64,000 nt of DNA from contig CAVXZL010000012.1 of NCBI GenBank assembly GCA_963766345.1, positions 558,001 through 622,000 of the forward strand, given 5' to 3'. Positions within the stretch are counted from its first letter, which is position 1; each line of letters begins with the position of its first letter. Below are positions 17,601 through 25,644 of this stretch, one piece after another. The notes beneath the pieces were generated by a model. That model had not been told where the DNA came from, did not search any database, and saw only the letters and a program-made list of their open reading frames with translations. The translations under genes were made by a program, and so were the position numbers. This DNA is from DASVFB01 sp963766345. Its GTDB lineage: Bacteria; Actinomycetota; Thermoleophilia; Gaiellales; Gaiellaceae.

Positions 17601-18363
17601 GCAGGATCTCCTTGAGGGTGTCGCCGCGCAGGCCGAGGCGAAGCGTCTCGAGCGGGATCACCTCGTCGGGCGGAATGTTGCCGAGGTTCACGTTCGGGCC
17701 GAAGTTCTTCACGAACCACGCCTGCGATGACTTCGTCGGCGCCTCGAAGATGAGGTCGTTGGTCGAGATCTCGTGCGCGATCTCCTCGAGCAGGCCCGTC
17801 CGCATGTCGCCGTCCTTGCGGAAGATGCCGGCCGTGCCACCCTCGCGCGCTTCGGTGATCACCTTGACGGCGCCGGCGTCGAGCTCCTCCTTGATCCACT
17901 GCACCCATTGATAGGGAGCGAAGACGACGTCGGGGTCCTTCGATCCGACCTCGGAGAGGACGCTGAAGTCGCGCGCGAAGTCCTCGATCAGCTCGAGCTT
18001 TCGCTCGCGGGGGATGTCGAGCGAGCCGTCGGAGATCTCGACGTGCGAGAAGCGGTGCTCCGTCAGCCAGCTCTTGAACTCGTCGATGCGGTCGCGCGCG
18101 TAGACGACCTCGAAGAGCGTGCCGCCGCAGACGATCGGGGTCTCGAAGTAGCGGTAGAGCGCGATCTTCTTCTCGAGGTTGTTCGTGACGTAGCTCGTGC
18201 CCCAGCCGAGCTTCACGATGTCGACGAACTGGCCGGCGGTATCGAAGAGCCCTTCGACGTCGCGCATGTTCAGGCCCTTGTCGATGACGTGCGTCAGGCC
18301 TTCTGTGCGCGGCTTGCCGCCGCGTTGCGGGAGATTCAGGAATCCGTCGTTAAAGCCGGGCAA
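17572..18363 (-). CDS. comA: Phosphosulfolactate synthase (ComA family)
   Basis: A 263-residue TIM-barrel enzyme. The family joins sulfite to phosphoenolpyruvate to give (2R)-phospho-3-sulfolactate, the first step of archaeal and some bacterial coenzyme M or sulfolactate synthesis. Matching segments include DIVKLGWGTS (about residue 48), CGGTLFEVVY (79-88), HVEISDGSLDIP (107-118) with its acidic metal/substrate residues, and KVITEAREGGTAGIF (166-180). Length is typical. TTG 18363 is the likely start, 14 bases inside fumarase beta. It sits directly between the sulfite-producing gene and a fumarase, which argues for real sulfonate synthesis. Plant HSA32-like heat-tolerance proteins share the fold, so a different role cannot be excluded. 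Confidence 0.88.
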   Translation of the reverse strand: MPGFNDGFLNLPQRGGKPRTEGLTHVIDKGLNMRDVEGLFDTAGQFVDIVKLGWGTSYVTNNLEKKIALYRYFETPIVCGGTLFEVVYARDRIDEFKSWLTEHRFSHVEISDGSLDIPRERKLELIEDFARDFSVLSEVGSKDPDVVFAPYQWVQWIKEELDAGAVKVITEAREGGTAGIFRKDGDMRTGLLEEIAHEISTNDLIFEAPTKSSQAWFVKNFGPNVNLGNIPPDEVIPLETLRLGLRGDTLKEILLGDAQPATT

Positions 18364-18952
18364 AGATGTCCTCCAGTTTCTTCTGTGCGGCGGCCTGCAC
18401 GTCGTGATAGAGGCTGTTGCCGTGCGCGTCGATGCCGACGGTGAGCGGGCCGAAGTCCTTCACGCGGAACTTCCAGAGGCACTCCGGCATCAGCTCCTCC
18501 CAGGCGACCTCCTCGATCTCCTCGATCTGCGTCGTCTCGAGCGCGGCCGCGCCGCCAACGATCGCGAAGTAGACCATCCCGTGCTTGCGCATCGGCTCGA
18601 TCGCGTCGTCGGGGAAGCCGCCCTTGCCGCAGATCGCGCGCACGCCGTACTGCGCACCGAGCGGCTCGGTGAAGCGCACCATGCGCGCGCTCGTCGTCGT
18701 GCCGATGCAGACCTTCTCGTACTTCGCTTTGCCGTCTGGACCCGGGGCGATCTTGCGCACGCCGGGGGCCGTGTGGAGAAGGAACGCGCCGCGGAGATCC
18801 ATCGGCGGCACCACGCCCTGGTCGAAGATGCGGATCTGCGTCCGGTCGCGGATGCCGATGATGTGACCCTGCACGGTCACCTCGTCGCCCGCGTGGAGCT
18901 TGAGGATCTCCTGCGGATCCGTGATCGGGAACGTCACCTCGTGCACGGCCAT
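18350..18952 (-). CDS. Class I fumarase-type hydro-lyase, beta subunit
   Basis: A 200-residue protein matching the C-terminal (beta) domain of class I fumarases and the beta subunits of L-tartrate dehydratase. Start ATG 18952. Characteristic segments are KLHAGDEVTVQGHI (residues 18-31), IGTTTSARM (mobile swivelling loop with Thr/Ser and Arg for substrate carboxylates), and ICGKGGF (103-109). The domain shapes the active site at the [4Fe-4S] cluster held by the alpha subunit. It overlaps the ComA gene by 14 bases. The known reaction is fumarate to malate. In this operon a sulfonate analogue such as sulfolactate/sulfoacrylate is a possible alternative, by inference. Confidence 0.9.
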   Translation of the reverse strand: MAVHEVTFPITDPQEILKLHAGDEVTVQGHIIGIRDRTQIRIFDQGVVPPMDLRGAFLLHTAPGVRKIAPGPDGKAKYEKVCIGTTTSARMVRFTEPLGAQYGVRAICGKGGFPDDAIEPMRKHGMVYFAIVGGAAALETTQIEEIEEVAWEELMPECLWKFRVKDFGPLTVGIDAHGNSLYHDVQAAAQKKLEDIFARL

Positions 18953-19027
18953 TAAGGACGGTCCCTGCGGTGTCAGACGCCGGATCTGTCAAGCGTGCGC
19001 CGGTGCCGAAAGCGTGACGAATCATCC
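18953..19027. repeat. Intergenic repeat between fumarase genes
   Basis: The 75-base gap between the fumarase alpha and beta genes is the only spacer of any length in the operon. It contains the palindrome GGACGGTCC (18956-18964) and the 20-mer at 19003-19022, which matches 34615-34634 at 18 of 20 positions. The core resembles the GGGAC/GTCCC repeats at 3149-3219. It is probably a dispersed REP-like element. It could affect mRNA stability between the two subunits, but no effect can be shown from sequence. Confidence 0.45.
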
Positions 19028-19924
19028 TCAGAACTCCCTGTCGTAGTCGACCGTGCCGTCTGCGGACACGTGGGCGGAGGCGCGGCGCGCGGCCCAGCAT
19101 TGGTAGTTCACCGCGACGGGATTCAGCGTCATGTGCGTGTCGGCATGCTCGATGTGGCACTGCAGCACGGTCACGTCGCCGCCGAGGCCCATCGGCCCGA
19201 TGCCCGTCTCGTTCAAGAGCTCGAAGAGCTCGTCCTCGAGCTCCGCGACGATCGGATCTGCGTTCCGCGTGCCGACCGGCCGAGCGATCGCCTCCTTCGC
19301 GAGGTACATCGCGTAGTCGGCGGAGCCGCCGATGCCCACGCCGACGATCCCCGGCGGGCACGGCTTGCCGCCGGCGCCGACGATCGACTCGAGCACGAAC
19401 TGCTTGATCCCCTTCACTCCGTCGGCAGGGACGCACATCTTCAGGAAGCTCATGTTCTCGGAGCCCGAGCCTTTCGGCACACACTTCACGTCGAGCCCGT
19501 CCCAGTCCTCGATGAACTCCCAGTGCACGATCGGCAGGCGATAGCCGATGTTCGGGCCCGTGTTCTCGCGCGTGATCGTGTGCACTGCATTCGAGCGCAA
19601 CGGATGCTCGAGCGTCGCGCGCGCGGTACCGGCCTTCAGCGACTCGTAGATGCGCGCGGGATGCAACGGAAAGTGCTCGCCGACGCGGCACGAGTAGAAG
19701 GCGATGCCGGTGTCCTGGCAAACGAGGTTGTTCTGCGCGTCCGCGATGTTGACGTTACGGTGGATCGTCTCGAGGACGCGCTTGCCGGGCACGGACGTCT
19801 CCTTCGAACGAGCAGCGTCAAGCGCGTCGCGCAGGTCCTGCGGGATGTCCTTCAACGCCCAGACGTAAAGGTGCGCCGCCGCGTCCTCGACGGTGCCCGC
19901 GAGATCCGTTTCGATCGATGTCAT
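19028..19924 (-). CDS. Class I fumarase-type hydro-lyase, alpha subunit
   Basis: A 298-residue Fe-S hydro-lyase subunit (class I fumarase/tartrate dehydratase alpha). ATG 19924 overlaps the flavoprotein stop (ATGA). Candidate [4Fe-4S] ligands are C69 (LVCQDTG), C189 (GGKPCPPGIVGVG) and C276 (NYQCWAAR) or C256 (VLQCHIEH). The spacing of C69 and C189 (120 residues) is close to that in E. coli FumA. The cluster's open iron activates the substrate hydroxyl. It works with the beta subunit downstream in the cytoplasm. The usual reaction is malate/fumarate interconversion; whether this pair is specialised for a sulfonate is unknown. Confidence 0.9.
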   Translation of the reverse strand: MTSIETDLAGTVEDAAAHLYVWALKDIPQDLRDALDAARSKETSVPGKRVLETIHRNVNIADAQNNLVCQDTGIAFYSCRVGEHFPLHPARIYESLKAGTARATLEHPLRSNAVHTITRENTGPNIGYRLPIVHWEFIEDWDGLDVKCVPKGSGSENMSFLKMCVPADGVKGIKQFVLESIVGAGGKPCPPGIVGVGIGGSADYAMYLAKEAIARPVGTRNADPIVAELEDELFELLNETGIGPMGLGGDVTVLQCHIEHADTHMTLNPVAVNYQCWAARRASAHVSADGTVDYDREF

Positions 19925-21118
19925 GCAGCCTTCGCTTTCTCAGCCGCGGCACGTCCGGCACGACGGCCGAACACGCAGCACTCGAGGAGTGAGTTGCCCA
20001 TCATCCGATTGCGCCCGTGAGTGCCGCCGGCGATCTCGCCGCAAGCGTACAGCCCCTCGAGCGTCGTCTCGGCGTCCTCGTCGATGACGAGCCCGCCGTT
20101 CTGGTAGTGGAGCACGGGGTACGTGAGGATCGGCTCGCGCAGCGGGTCGATCCCGCCGCCGCGGTAGCGCCGCAGCATGTACGGCAGCGAGATCTCGGCG
20201 TCGTGCTCTGCAATGCGCGTCGTGTCGAGGTACACCGCCGGCCTCCCGTCGGGCGTCTCCACACCGCGACCCTCCGCGACCTCGTCGAAGATCGCCTGCG
20301 AGACGGTGTCGCGCGGCGCGAGCGAGTCGGTGAACTCCGCGCGCTCGGCGTTCAGCAGCACGGCGCCGTACGCGCGCGTGGTCTCCGGGATCGAGTAGCC
20401 CTGCATGTTCGGCGGCCACGCACCGCCGTTCGGGTGGTACTGCAGCGCGTCGAGGTCGCGCGCCGTCGGCGCCGAGCTCGAGCGCGATCTGCGTCACCTC
20501 GCCCGTCGCGCCGGGATGGTTCGTGGACAGCTCGCCGCGCTCCTCCGCCTCCTTGAAGCAGCGGCCGCCGGCTGCGAGGACGACGGTGCCGGCGTCGACG
20601 ACGTGCTCGCCGCAAACTGCACGCCAGCCGTGCTCGCGCCGCTCGAGCGAGCGGAGCGGGCTCTTCGCGAGCGCCGTAGCGGTGCTCGCCTCGAACGCCT
20701 CGCGCAGCGCCTTCGTGATCGCGTGGCCCGTGCGGTCGCCGACCTGGAGCAGGCGCTTCCGCGAAGCGCCGCCGCACCGCGCGAGACGGTAGCCCCCGTT
20801 TTCGCGGGTGAACTCGACGCCGAGCTCCTCGAGCCAGTGGATCGCGGTCGGCGCCTCCGACGTGAGCACCGTCACGAGGCTCCGGTCGGCGGTCTCGTGG
20901 CTCGACTTCCAGACGTCTTCCGCGTGGAGCTCGGGCGAATCGTCCTCGCTGAACGCCGCCTGGATCCCGCCCTGCGCCTTCGCGGAGTTGCACGACTGGA
21001 GCGATCCTTTCGCCGCGAGCGCCACGCGCGCGCCGGCACGCGCGGCGGACACAGCGGCCGCCAGGCCGGAGGCGCCGCTGCCGATCACGAGCACGTCGAA
21101 GGACGGGAGCGCGGCCAC
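19921..21118 (-). pseudogene. Fumarate reductase/succinate dehydrogenase-like flavoprotein, one frameshift
   Basis: An FAD protein of about 400 residues, starting at GTG 21118. The FAD-binding Rossmann motif VIGSGASGLAAAVSAARAG is at residues 11-29 and QGGIQAAF (residues 51-58) is the usual flavin loop of FrdA/SdhA/NadB proteins. The C-terminal part has the capping and FAD end motifs LPYMLRRY, NGGLVIDEDAETTLEGLY and GRNRMMGNSLLECCVFG. The two parts are in different frames: an extra base in a G/C run at about 20463 breaks ALELGAD from LDALQYHPNGG. Everything else is intact, so an assembly error is likely. Length suits a soluble reductase or L-aspartate oxidase. Position at the head of the sulfonate operon suggests a reductase for the hydro-lyase product. 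Confidence 0.8.
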
Positions 21119-21156
21119 GCCACGCCATGCTACCTAATTCAACCGATAAGGATCAG

Positions 21157-23370
21157 TTATCCGTGGGTCGCCACACGCGGCGGACGCCCACGTTGCGGCG
21201 GCTCGCGCTCGCCGGCCTCGAGCGACGGTAGCCACTCGAGGCTGCGCGGCAGGTACCAGTTCCAGTCGCCGAGCAGTTTCATCGCCGCCGGGAGCAGCAC
21301 CGCGCGAACGATCGTCGCATCGAGGAACACGGCGACGGCGAGCCCGAGGCCGAGCTGCTTGACCGGCAGGAGCCGGATCGTCGCGAAGAGCGCGAAGACG
21401 CCGACCATCACGAGAGCCGCGCTCGTGATCGTGCCCGCCGTCTTCGAGATCGCGTGTGCGACGGCGTCCTCCGTCGACTCGCCTGCATCGACGCGCTCCT
21501 TGACCCGGCTGAGGATGAACACGTGGTAGTCCATCGACAGCCCGAAGAGGATCACGAAGAGGAAGAGCGGCAGCCACGACGTGATCGCGCCGTTCGACGT
21601 GAAGCCGAGCAAGCCCTGCGCCCACGTGTGCTGGAAGATCGCGACGAGAACCCCGTACGACGCCCACACGGAGAGCAGGTTCAGCAGCACGGTCTTGATC
21701 GGGATGACGATCGAGCGGAACGCGAGCAGCATCAGCAGGAACGCGAGCCCGAGCACGAACGCGAAGACGATCGGCATCCGGTCCTTCATCCGCTGGTTGA
21801 AGTCATGGGATCCCGCGGTCACGCCCGTGACGGCCCAGGCTGCGTCGGGGAGCCTGTCGGCGATCGGCGGGATCACGTCGTTCCGCAGAGTCGCCAGCGC
21901 GTGGTTCGACGTTTTGTCGTCGCCCTTGCCGGCGATCGAGAACTCGACTCGCGCCACCGTCTTGTCGGGATTCACGAACACGTGGAACGGCGGGAAGAAC
22001 TCGTGCGTGGCGACCGCGCGGCTGCGGAACGCGGCGTACGCCTTCCGGAACTGCGGCGTTCTGACGTTGTCGCCGCGCACGACGAGGACGACGGGCGTCT
22101 GCGATCCGGGGAAGGCGTGCTGCACGTCCTCGTACGCCTTCACGATCGGCAGGTCGCGCGGAAAGTCGGTGAAGCTCGGCAGCTTCGTATGGAGCTGCAG
22201 CGCGGGCAGCGCGAGCGCGATCAGCAGTCCGGTCGAGAGCACGACGGAGATCACCGGCCGGCGCAGCACGGCCCGCACGATTGCCGTCCAGAACCGATCC
22301 TGGCCGCGGCGCCTGTGCAGGTAGGGCACCTTGCCGGAGTTCACGTGGTCGCCGAGCTTGTGGAGCAGCGCCGGGAGCACGCTGAGCGAGCCGATCAGCG
22401 CGCAGAGGACGACGATCATCGTGCCGGCGCCCATCGTCGAGAAGATCGCGTTCCCGGCGAACAGCATTCCGGCCATCGCGATCAGCACGGTCGCGCCGGA
22501 GATCAGGACTGCCTGTCCCGACGTCGACGACGTCCGCAGGAGCGCTTCATGCGGCGACTTGCCCGACCGGCGCTCCTCCCGCTCCCGCTGGAGGTAGAAG
22601 AGCGAGTAGTCGACGCCCACGGCCATCCCGACCATGAGGATCACGGACTCCGTCGCGTCGAACGAGTGGACGAGGTTGCTCACGAACGCGTTCAGGCCCA
22701 TGGCGGCGAGCACTGCCGAGAACGCGAGCAGGACGGGCAGACCGGCTGCGACGAGCGACCCGAACGCGACGAGGAGGATGAGCAGCGTCAGCGGCAGCGA
22801 CGTGTACTCCGCGCGCGCCATGTCCTGGCTGAACGCCTTGTTCATGGCGTAGTCGGAGCTCGCGCGCCCGAACTCCTCGATCGTGACCTTCGGGTTCTGC
22901 TTCTTGACGCGGTCGATCGCCTTCAGCACCGGCGCGACCTTCCCGTGCGCGTCGTCCGCCTTACCCTTGATGTCGAACTGGACGAGCACCGAGTGGTGGT
23001 CCTTCGAGATGAGCCCGGCATTGGGATTGCCGATCGGCGAGACGACGTTCGCGACGTTCGGCTGCTCGCTGAGGGCCTCGACGACGTGCGCGACGGCGAC
23101 CGTCGGCAGCAGCTGCTCGTAGATCATCTTCTTCGACTGGATGAGCACGCTCTCGGTCGCGGGGACGTCGAAGCCCGCCTGCTGGAGCATCTGCTCCGCC
23201 TTCGCCGCCTGACCCGATGCGTACTCGTCGGACCTGAGCTCGACGGTGCCGGCCCTCGCGCCGAGGATGACGCAGACGATGGCGAACGCGAACCAGCCGA
23301 ACGTCGCCGTCTTCCAGTGAGCGGCTGACCAAGCGCCGGCCCGCCCGGCGAGGTTCGTCCGTCCCGCCAT
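21157..23370 (-). CDS. MMPL/RND-family transporter
   Basis: A 737-residue polytopic membrane protein starting at ATG 23370. It has one helix at the N-terminus, an extracytoplasmic domain (about 40-180), five or six helices, a second extracytoplasmic domain (about 400-530) and a second helix bundle, the duplicated plan of MMPL proteins. The family Asp-Tyr pairs used in proton coupling are seen in GMAVGVDYSLFYLQRERE and FGLSMDYHVFILSRVKE. Members export lipids, siderophores or surface lipoglycans by proton-driven transport. It ends 38 bases before the flavoprotein gene in the same direction. No substrate can be assigned. Confidence 0.88.
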   Translation of the reverse strand: MAGRTNLAGRAGAWSAAHWKTATFGWFAFAIVCVILGARAGTVELRSDEYASGQAAKAEQMLQQAGFDVPATESVLIQSKKMIYEQLLPTVAVAHVVEALSEQPNVANVVSPIGNPNAGLISKDHHSVLVQFDIKGKADDAHGKVAPVLKAIDRVKKQNPKVTIEEFGRASSDYAMNKAFSQDMARAEYTSLPLTLLILLVAFGSLVAAGLPVLLAFSAVLAAMGLNAFVSNLVHSFDATESVILMVGMAVGVDYSLFYLQREREERRSGKSPHEALLRTSSTSGQAVLISGATVLIAMAGMLFAGNAIFSTMGAGTMIVVLCALIGSLSVLPALLHKLGDHVNSGKVPYLHRRRGQDRFWTAIVRAVLRRPVISVVLSTGLLIALALPALQLHTKLPSFTDFPRDLPIVKAYEDVQHAFPGSQTPVVLVVRGDNVRTPQFRKAYAAFRSRAVATHEFFPPFHVFVNPDKTVARVEFSIAGKGDDKTSNHALATLRNDVIPPIADRLPDAAWAVTGVTAGSHDFNQRMKDRMPIVFAFVLGLAFLLMLLAFRSIVIPIKTVLLNLLSVWASYGVLVAIFQHTWAQGLLGFTSNGAITSWLPLFLFVILFGLSMDYHVFILSRVKERVDAGESTEDAVAHAISKTAGTITSAALVMVGVFALFATIRLLPVKQLGLGLAVAVFLDATIVRAVLLPAAMKLLGDWNWYLPRSLEWLPSLEAGEREPPQRGRPPRVATHG

Positions 23371-23431
23371 GTGTCGATTGTCAGCCGGGACGCGCTCCGG
23401 CTACATCAGGTGAATCACTGATTGCGCATCG

Positions 23432-24352
23432 CTAGAAGACCGACGTGAGCAGTGCGAGCACGTCGCCGGCCGCCGCCGGGCGCGGATTGGCCTGCGCACC
23501 CGCACGGCCGGCAGCCGTGGCGGCGAGCTCCGGCAGGTCCTGCTCGGGCACGCCGAGCGCCGACAGCGTCGTGAAGCCGGCGAGTTCGCGCGAGCTCCTG
23601 CGCACGCTCGGCCGCGCGCGCGCCGAGCAACTCGCTCGGCACGAACTCCTCGTTGAACCGCAGGCGCGGGCGGCAGGCAGATCGCGTTCAGCGCGCCGTG
23701 CGGCAACCCGTAGCGACCGCCGATCGCCTGCGCCATCGCGTGCGCGAGCGCGAGCCCGGAACGTGCGAGCGCCTCTCCGGCCTTGGCGGCGCCACTCGAG
23801 CAGCGCCTCGCGTGCAACACGATCGGAGCCGTCCTCGAGCACGCGCGGAAGGGCGTCGGAGATGAGGCGCGCCGCTTCGAGCGCGAGCGGATCCGCCGCG
23901 ACGTCGCGTCCCCTCACGTACAGGGCCTCGCACGCGTGCGCGAGCCCGTTCAGCGCCGTGCCGCCGGACACGCTCCGCGGCATGCCGAGCGTGAGCTCGA
24001 CGTCGTAGACGATCGCTTCGTTGTGCGCGCCGCCGCCTCCGCCTCGCATGCGCCGGTCCGCGTCGCGGACGCCGTAGTACCGCGTCCATTCCGAGCCGGA
24101 GTACGTCGTCGGGACGGAGACGAGCGGGCATCCCGTCTCGGCGGAGACGCGCTTGCCCGTGTCGATCGTCGAACCGCCGCCGAGCGCGAGCACGACCTGC
24201 GCGTCGCCGACGTCGATCTCGCGTTCAGTCGGAAGCTCGCTCCAGCGGCCGACGACTTCGACGGGAGCGTCCCAGCGTTCGGTCGCGAGCAGGAACGCGC
24301 GCCGGCCGCCGACCACCTCGGGCAGCGCATCGAGCCCCCAGCGAACGATCAA
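23432..24352 (-). pseudogene. Iron-containing alcohol dehydrogenase/maleylacetate reductase-like, multiple frameshifts
   Basis: TTG 24352 overlaps the LysR stop (TTGA). The nucleotide-binding loop ALGGGSTIDTGK and PLVSVPTTYSGSEWT place it in the group III iron-dependent dehydrogenases near maleylacetate reductase. Metal-site segments LAHACEALYV and AHAMAQAIGGRYGLPHGALNA are recognisable. The C-terminal third needs three single-base shifts to stay coherent: an extra base near 23794, another near 23663, and a missing base near 23605-23615. Such a cluster in 200 bases suggests poor local sequence or a decaying gene. If functional, it would reduce maleylacetate or oxidise an alcohol with NAD(P). 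Confidence 0.75.
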
Positions 24353-25236
24353 GTGAGCCGCTCCCTGGCGAGATCGAGAAACGCCTGCGCCGCGCGCGTG
24401 AGCGACCGGCCCGGGGAGCGCGCGAGGAAGATGTCGCGCGCAGGCTCGAGCCCCTCGACGCGTGCCTCGGCGAGCGTCCCCGAAGCGAGCGCAGCCTCGA
24501 TCGCGGAGCGCGAGATGAACGTCACGCCGTACCCCGCCTCGACGGCCGTGCGGACCGACTCCTGCAACCCCAGCTCGAGCCGCGTGTCGAAATCGCGCGT
24601 TCGCACGCCCGCGCTCCGAAGCGCGTCCTCGATCGCCTCGCGCACTCCGGCGCCGTCCTGCATGAAGATCAGGCTCTCGCCGCGCAGGTCGTCGAGCGAG
24701 ATCGTCTCCCCCGCGAACCGGTGATCCGGCGGGCACGCAAGGACGACCTGGTCGCGGAAGAGCGGCTCGAAGACGACCGATCGGTGGCGCCGTGCGAAGC
24801 CGACGATCCCGAGCTCGAGCGCGCGGTCGGCGACGAGCTCGACGATGCGATGCGTGTCCGCAACCGTCAGCGCGACACTCAGCTCCGGATTCGTGCGCGC
24901 AAGCTCACCGAGGATGACCGGGACAACGGATCCGCCGGGGCCGGTCGATGCTCCGAGCTCGAGCCGGCCCGCGATCCGCTCGCCCTCGGCGAGCTCGTCG
25001 TAGAGTTGCTGCTCGGCTGCGAGGACGCGCTGCGCGTTGCGGTAGAGGCGCTGGCCCGCCTCGGTCGGCTCGACGCGGCGCCCGGAGCGGTCGACGAGCT
25101 GCACCCCGAGGCGCTTCTCGAGCGCCTGGATCTGAAGGCTGACGGCCGGTTGCGTGACGCCGAGCCGCTCGGCCGCCTGGGAGAAGCTCTTCTTCTCGAC
25201 CACAGCGACGAAGGCCGCCAGCTGCCGCGTGTCCAT
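24349..25236 (-). CDS. LysR-family transcriptional regulator
   Basis: A 295-residue regulator, ATG 25236. The N-terminal winged helix-turn-helix covers residues 1-60 (RQLAAFVAVVEKKSFSQAAERLGVTQPAVS), followed by the long linker helix and a periplasmic-binding-type effector domain to the end. It is encoded in the same direction as the iron dehydrogenase gene (overlapping) and nine bases after the VKOR gene, so it is in an operon rather than divergent from its usual target. It may regulate the dehydrogenase or bind its own upstream DNA. The effector is unknown. Confidence 0.92.
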   Translation of the reverse strand: MDTRQLAAFVAVVEKKSFSQAAERLGVTQPAVSLQIQALEKRLGVQLVDRSGRRVEPTEAGQRLYRNAQRVLAAEQQLYDELAEGERIAGRLELGASTGPGGSVVPVILGELARTNPELSVALTVADTHRIVELVADRALELGIVGFARRHRSVVFEPLFRDQVVLACPPDHRFAGETISLDDLRGESLIFMQDGAGVREAIEDALRSAGVRTRDFDTRLELGLQESVRTAVEAGYGVTFISRSAIEAALASGTLAEARVEGLEPARDIFLARSPGRSLTRAAQAFLDLARERLT

Positions 25237-25245
25237 AAGGAATGA

Positions 25246-25644
25246 TTATGGCAGCGACTGCTGGAGCCGCGCGACCGCGAGCACCGCGAGCACCGTCAAG
25301 ACCACGTCGCTGGCAACGCACCACATGCACACGGCGTCGATCACCACGAATTGCACGACGAGGAGGTAGGCCGCGTACGCGAAACCCCCGAGCGCGATCG
25401 CCGCGCCGGCGGCGAGCGCAATCTGCTCGCGACGCAGCGCCGTCGTGAAGATGGCGAGATACGCGAGCAGGCCGAACAACGCCGTGGGGATCCCTGCGAG
25501 GCTCGCGTACTTCGAGCGCTCGACCGTCGCGCAGCCGCCGGTCGGGCAGATCGGGCTCGTGTGCGAGAGCTTGACCGCCGTCAGGTACGACGCGATGCCC
25601 GCGCCGAGCAGCGCGAGCGCGCCGATCGCGATGCGAAGCCTCAC
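25246..25644 (-). CDS. Vitamin K epoxide reductase family protein (VKOR)
   Basis: A 132-residue integral membrane protein with four or five helices, starting at GTG 25644 and overlapping the DsbA-like gene stop (GTGA). Conserved residues are the loop Cys pair CPTGGCATVERS, the Ser in SKYASLAGIP, and the catalytic AVCMWCVAS (CxxC) near residue 107. Bacterial VKOR reoxidises a partner thioredoxin-like protein using quinone. The partner here is the DsbA-like protein encoded just upstream, so together they form a disulfide-bond system of the extracytoplasmic space. Electrons would go to menaquinone, whose genes are elsewhere in the window. Confidence 0.9.
   Translation of the reverse strand: MRLRIAIGALALLGAGIASYLTAVKLSHTSPICPTGGCATVERSKYASLAGIPTALFGLLAYLAIFTTALRREQIALAAGAAIALGGFAYAAYLLVVQFVVIDAVCMWCVASDVVLTVLAVLAVARLQQSLP

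Noticed and set aside
19921..21118. Flavoprotein called as L-aspartate oxidase (NadB)
   Set aside because: Possible by fold and length, but there is no nadA or nadC beside it and it is coupled to fumarase, so the neutral name was kept.
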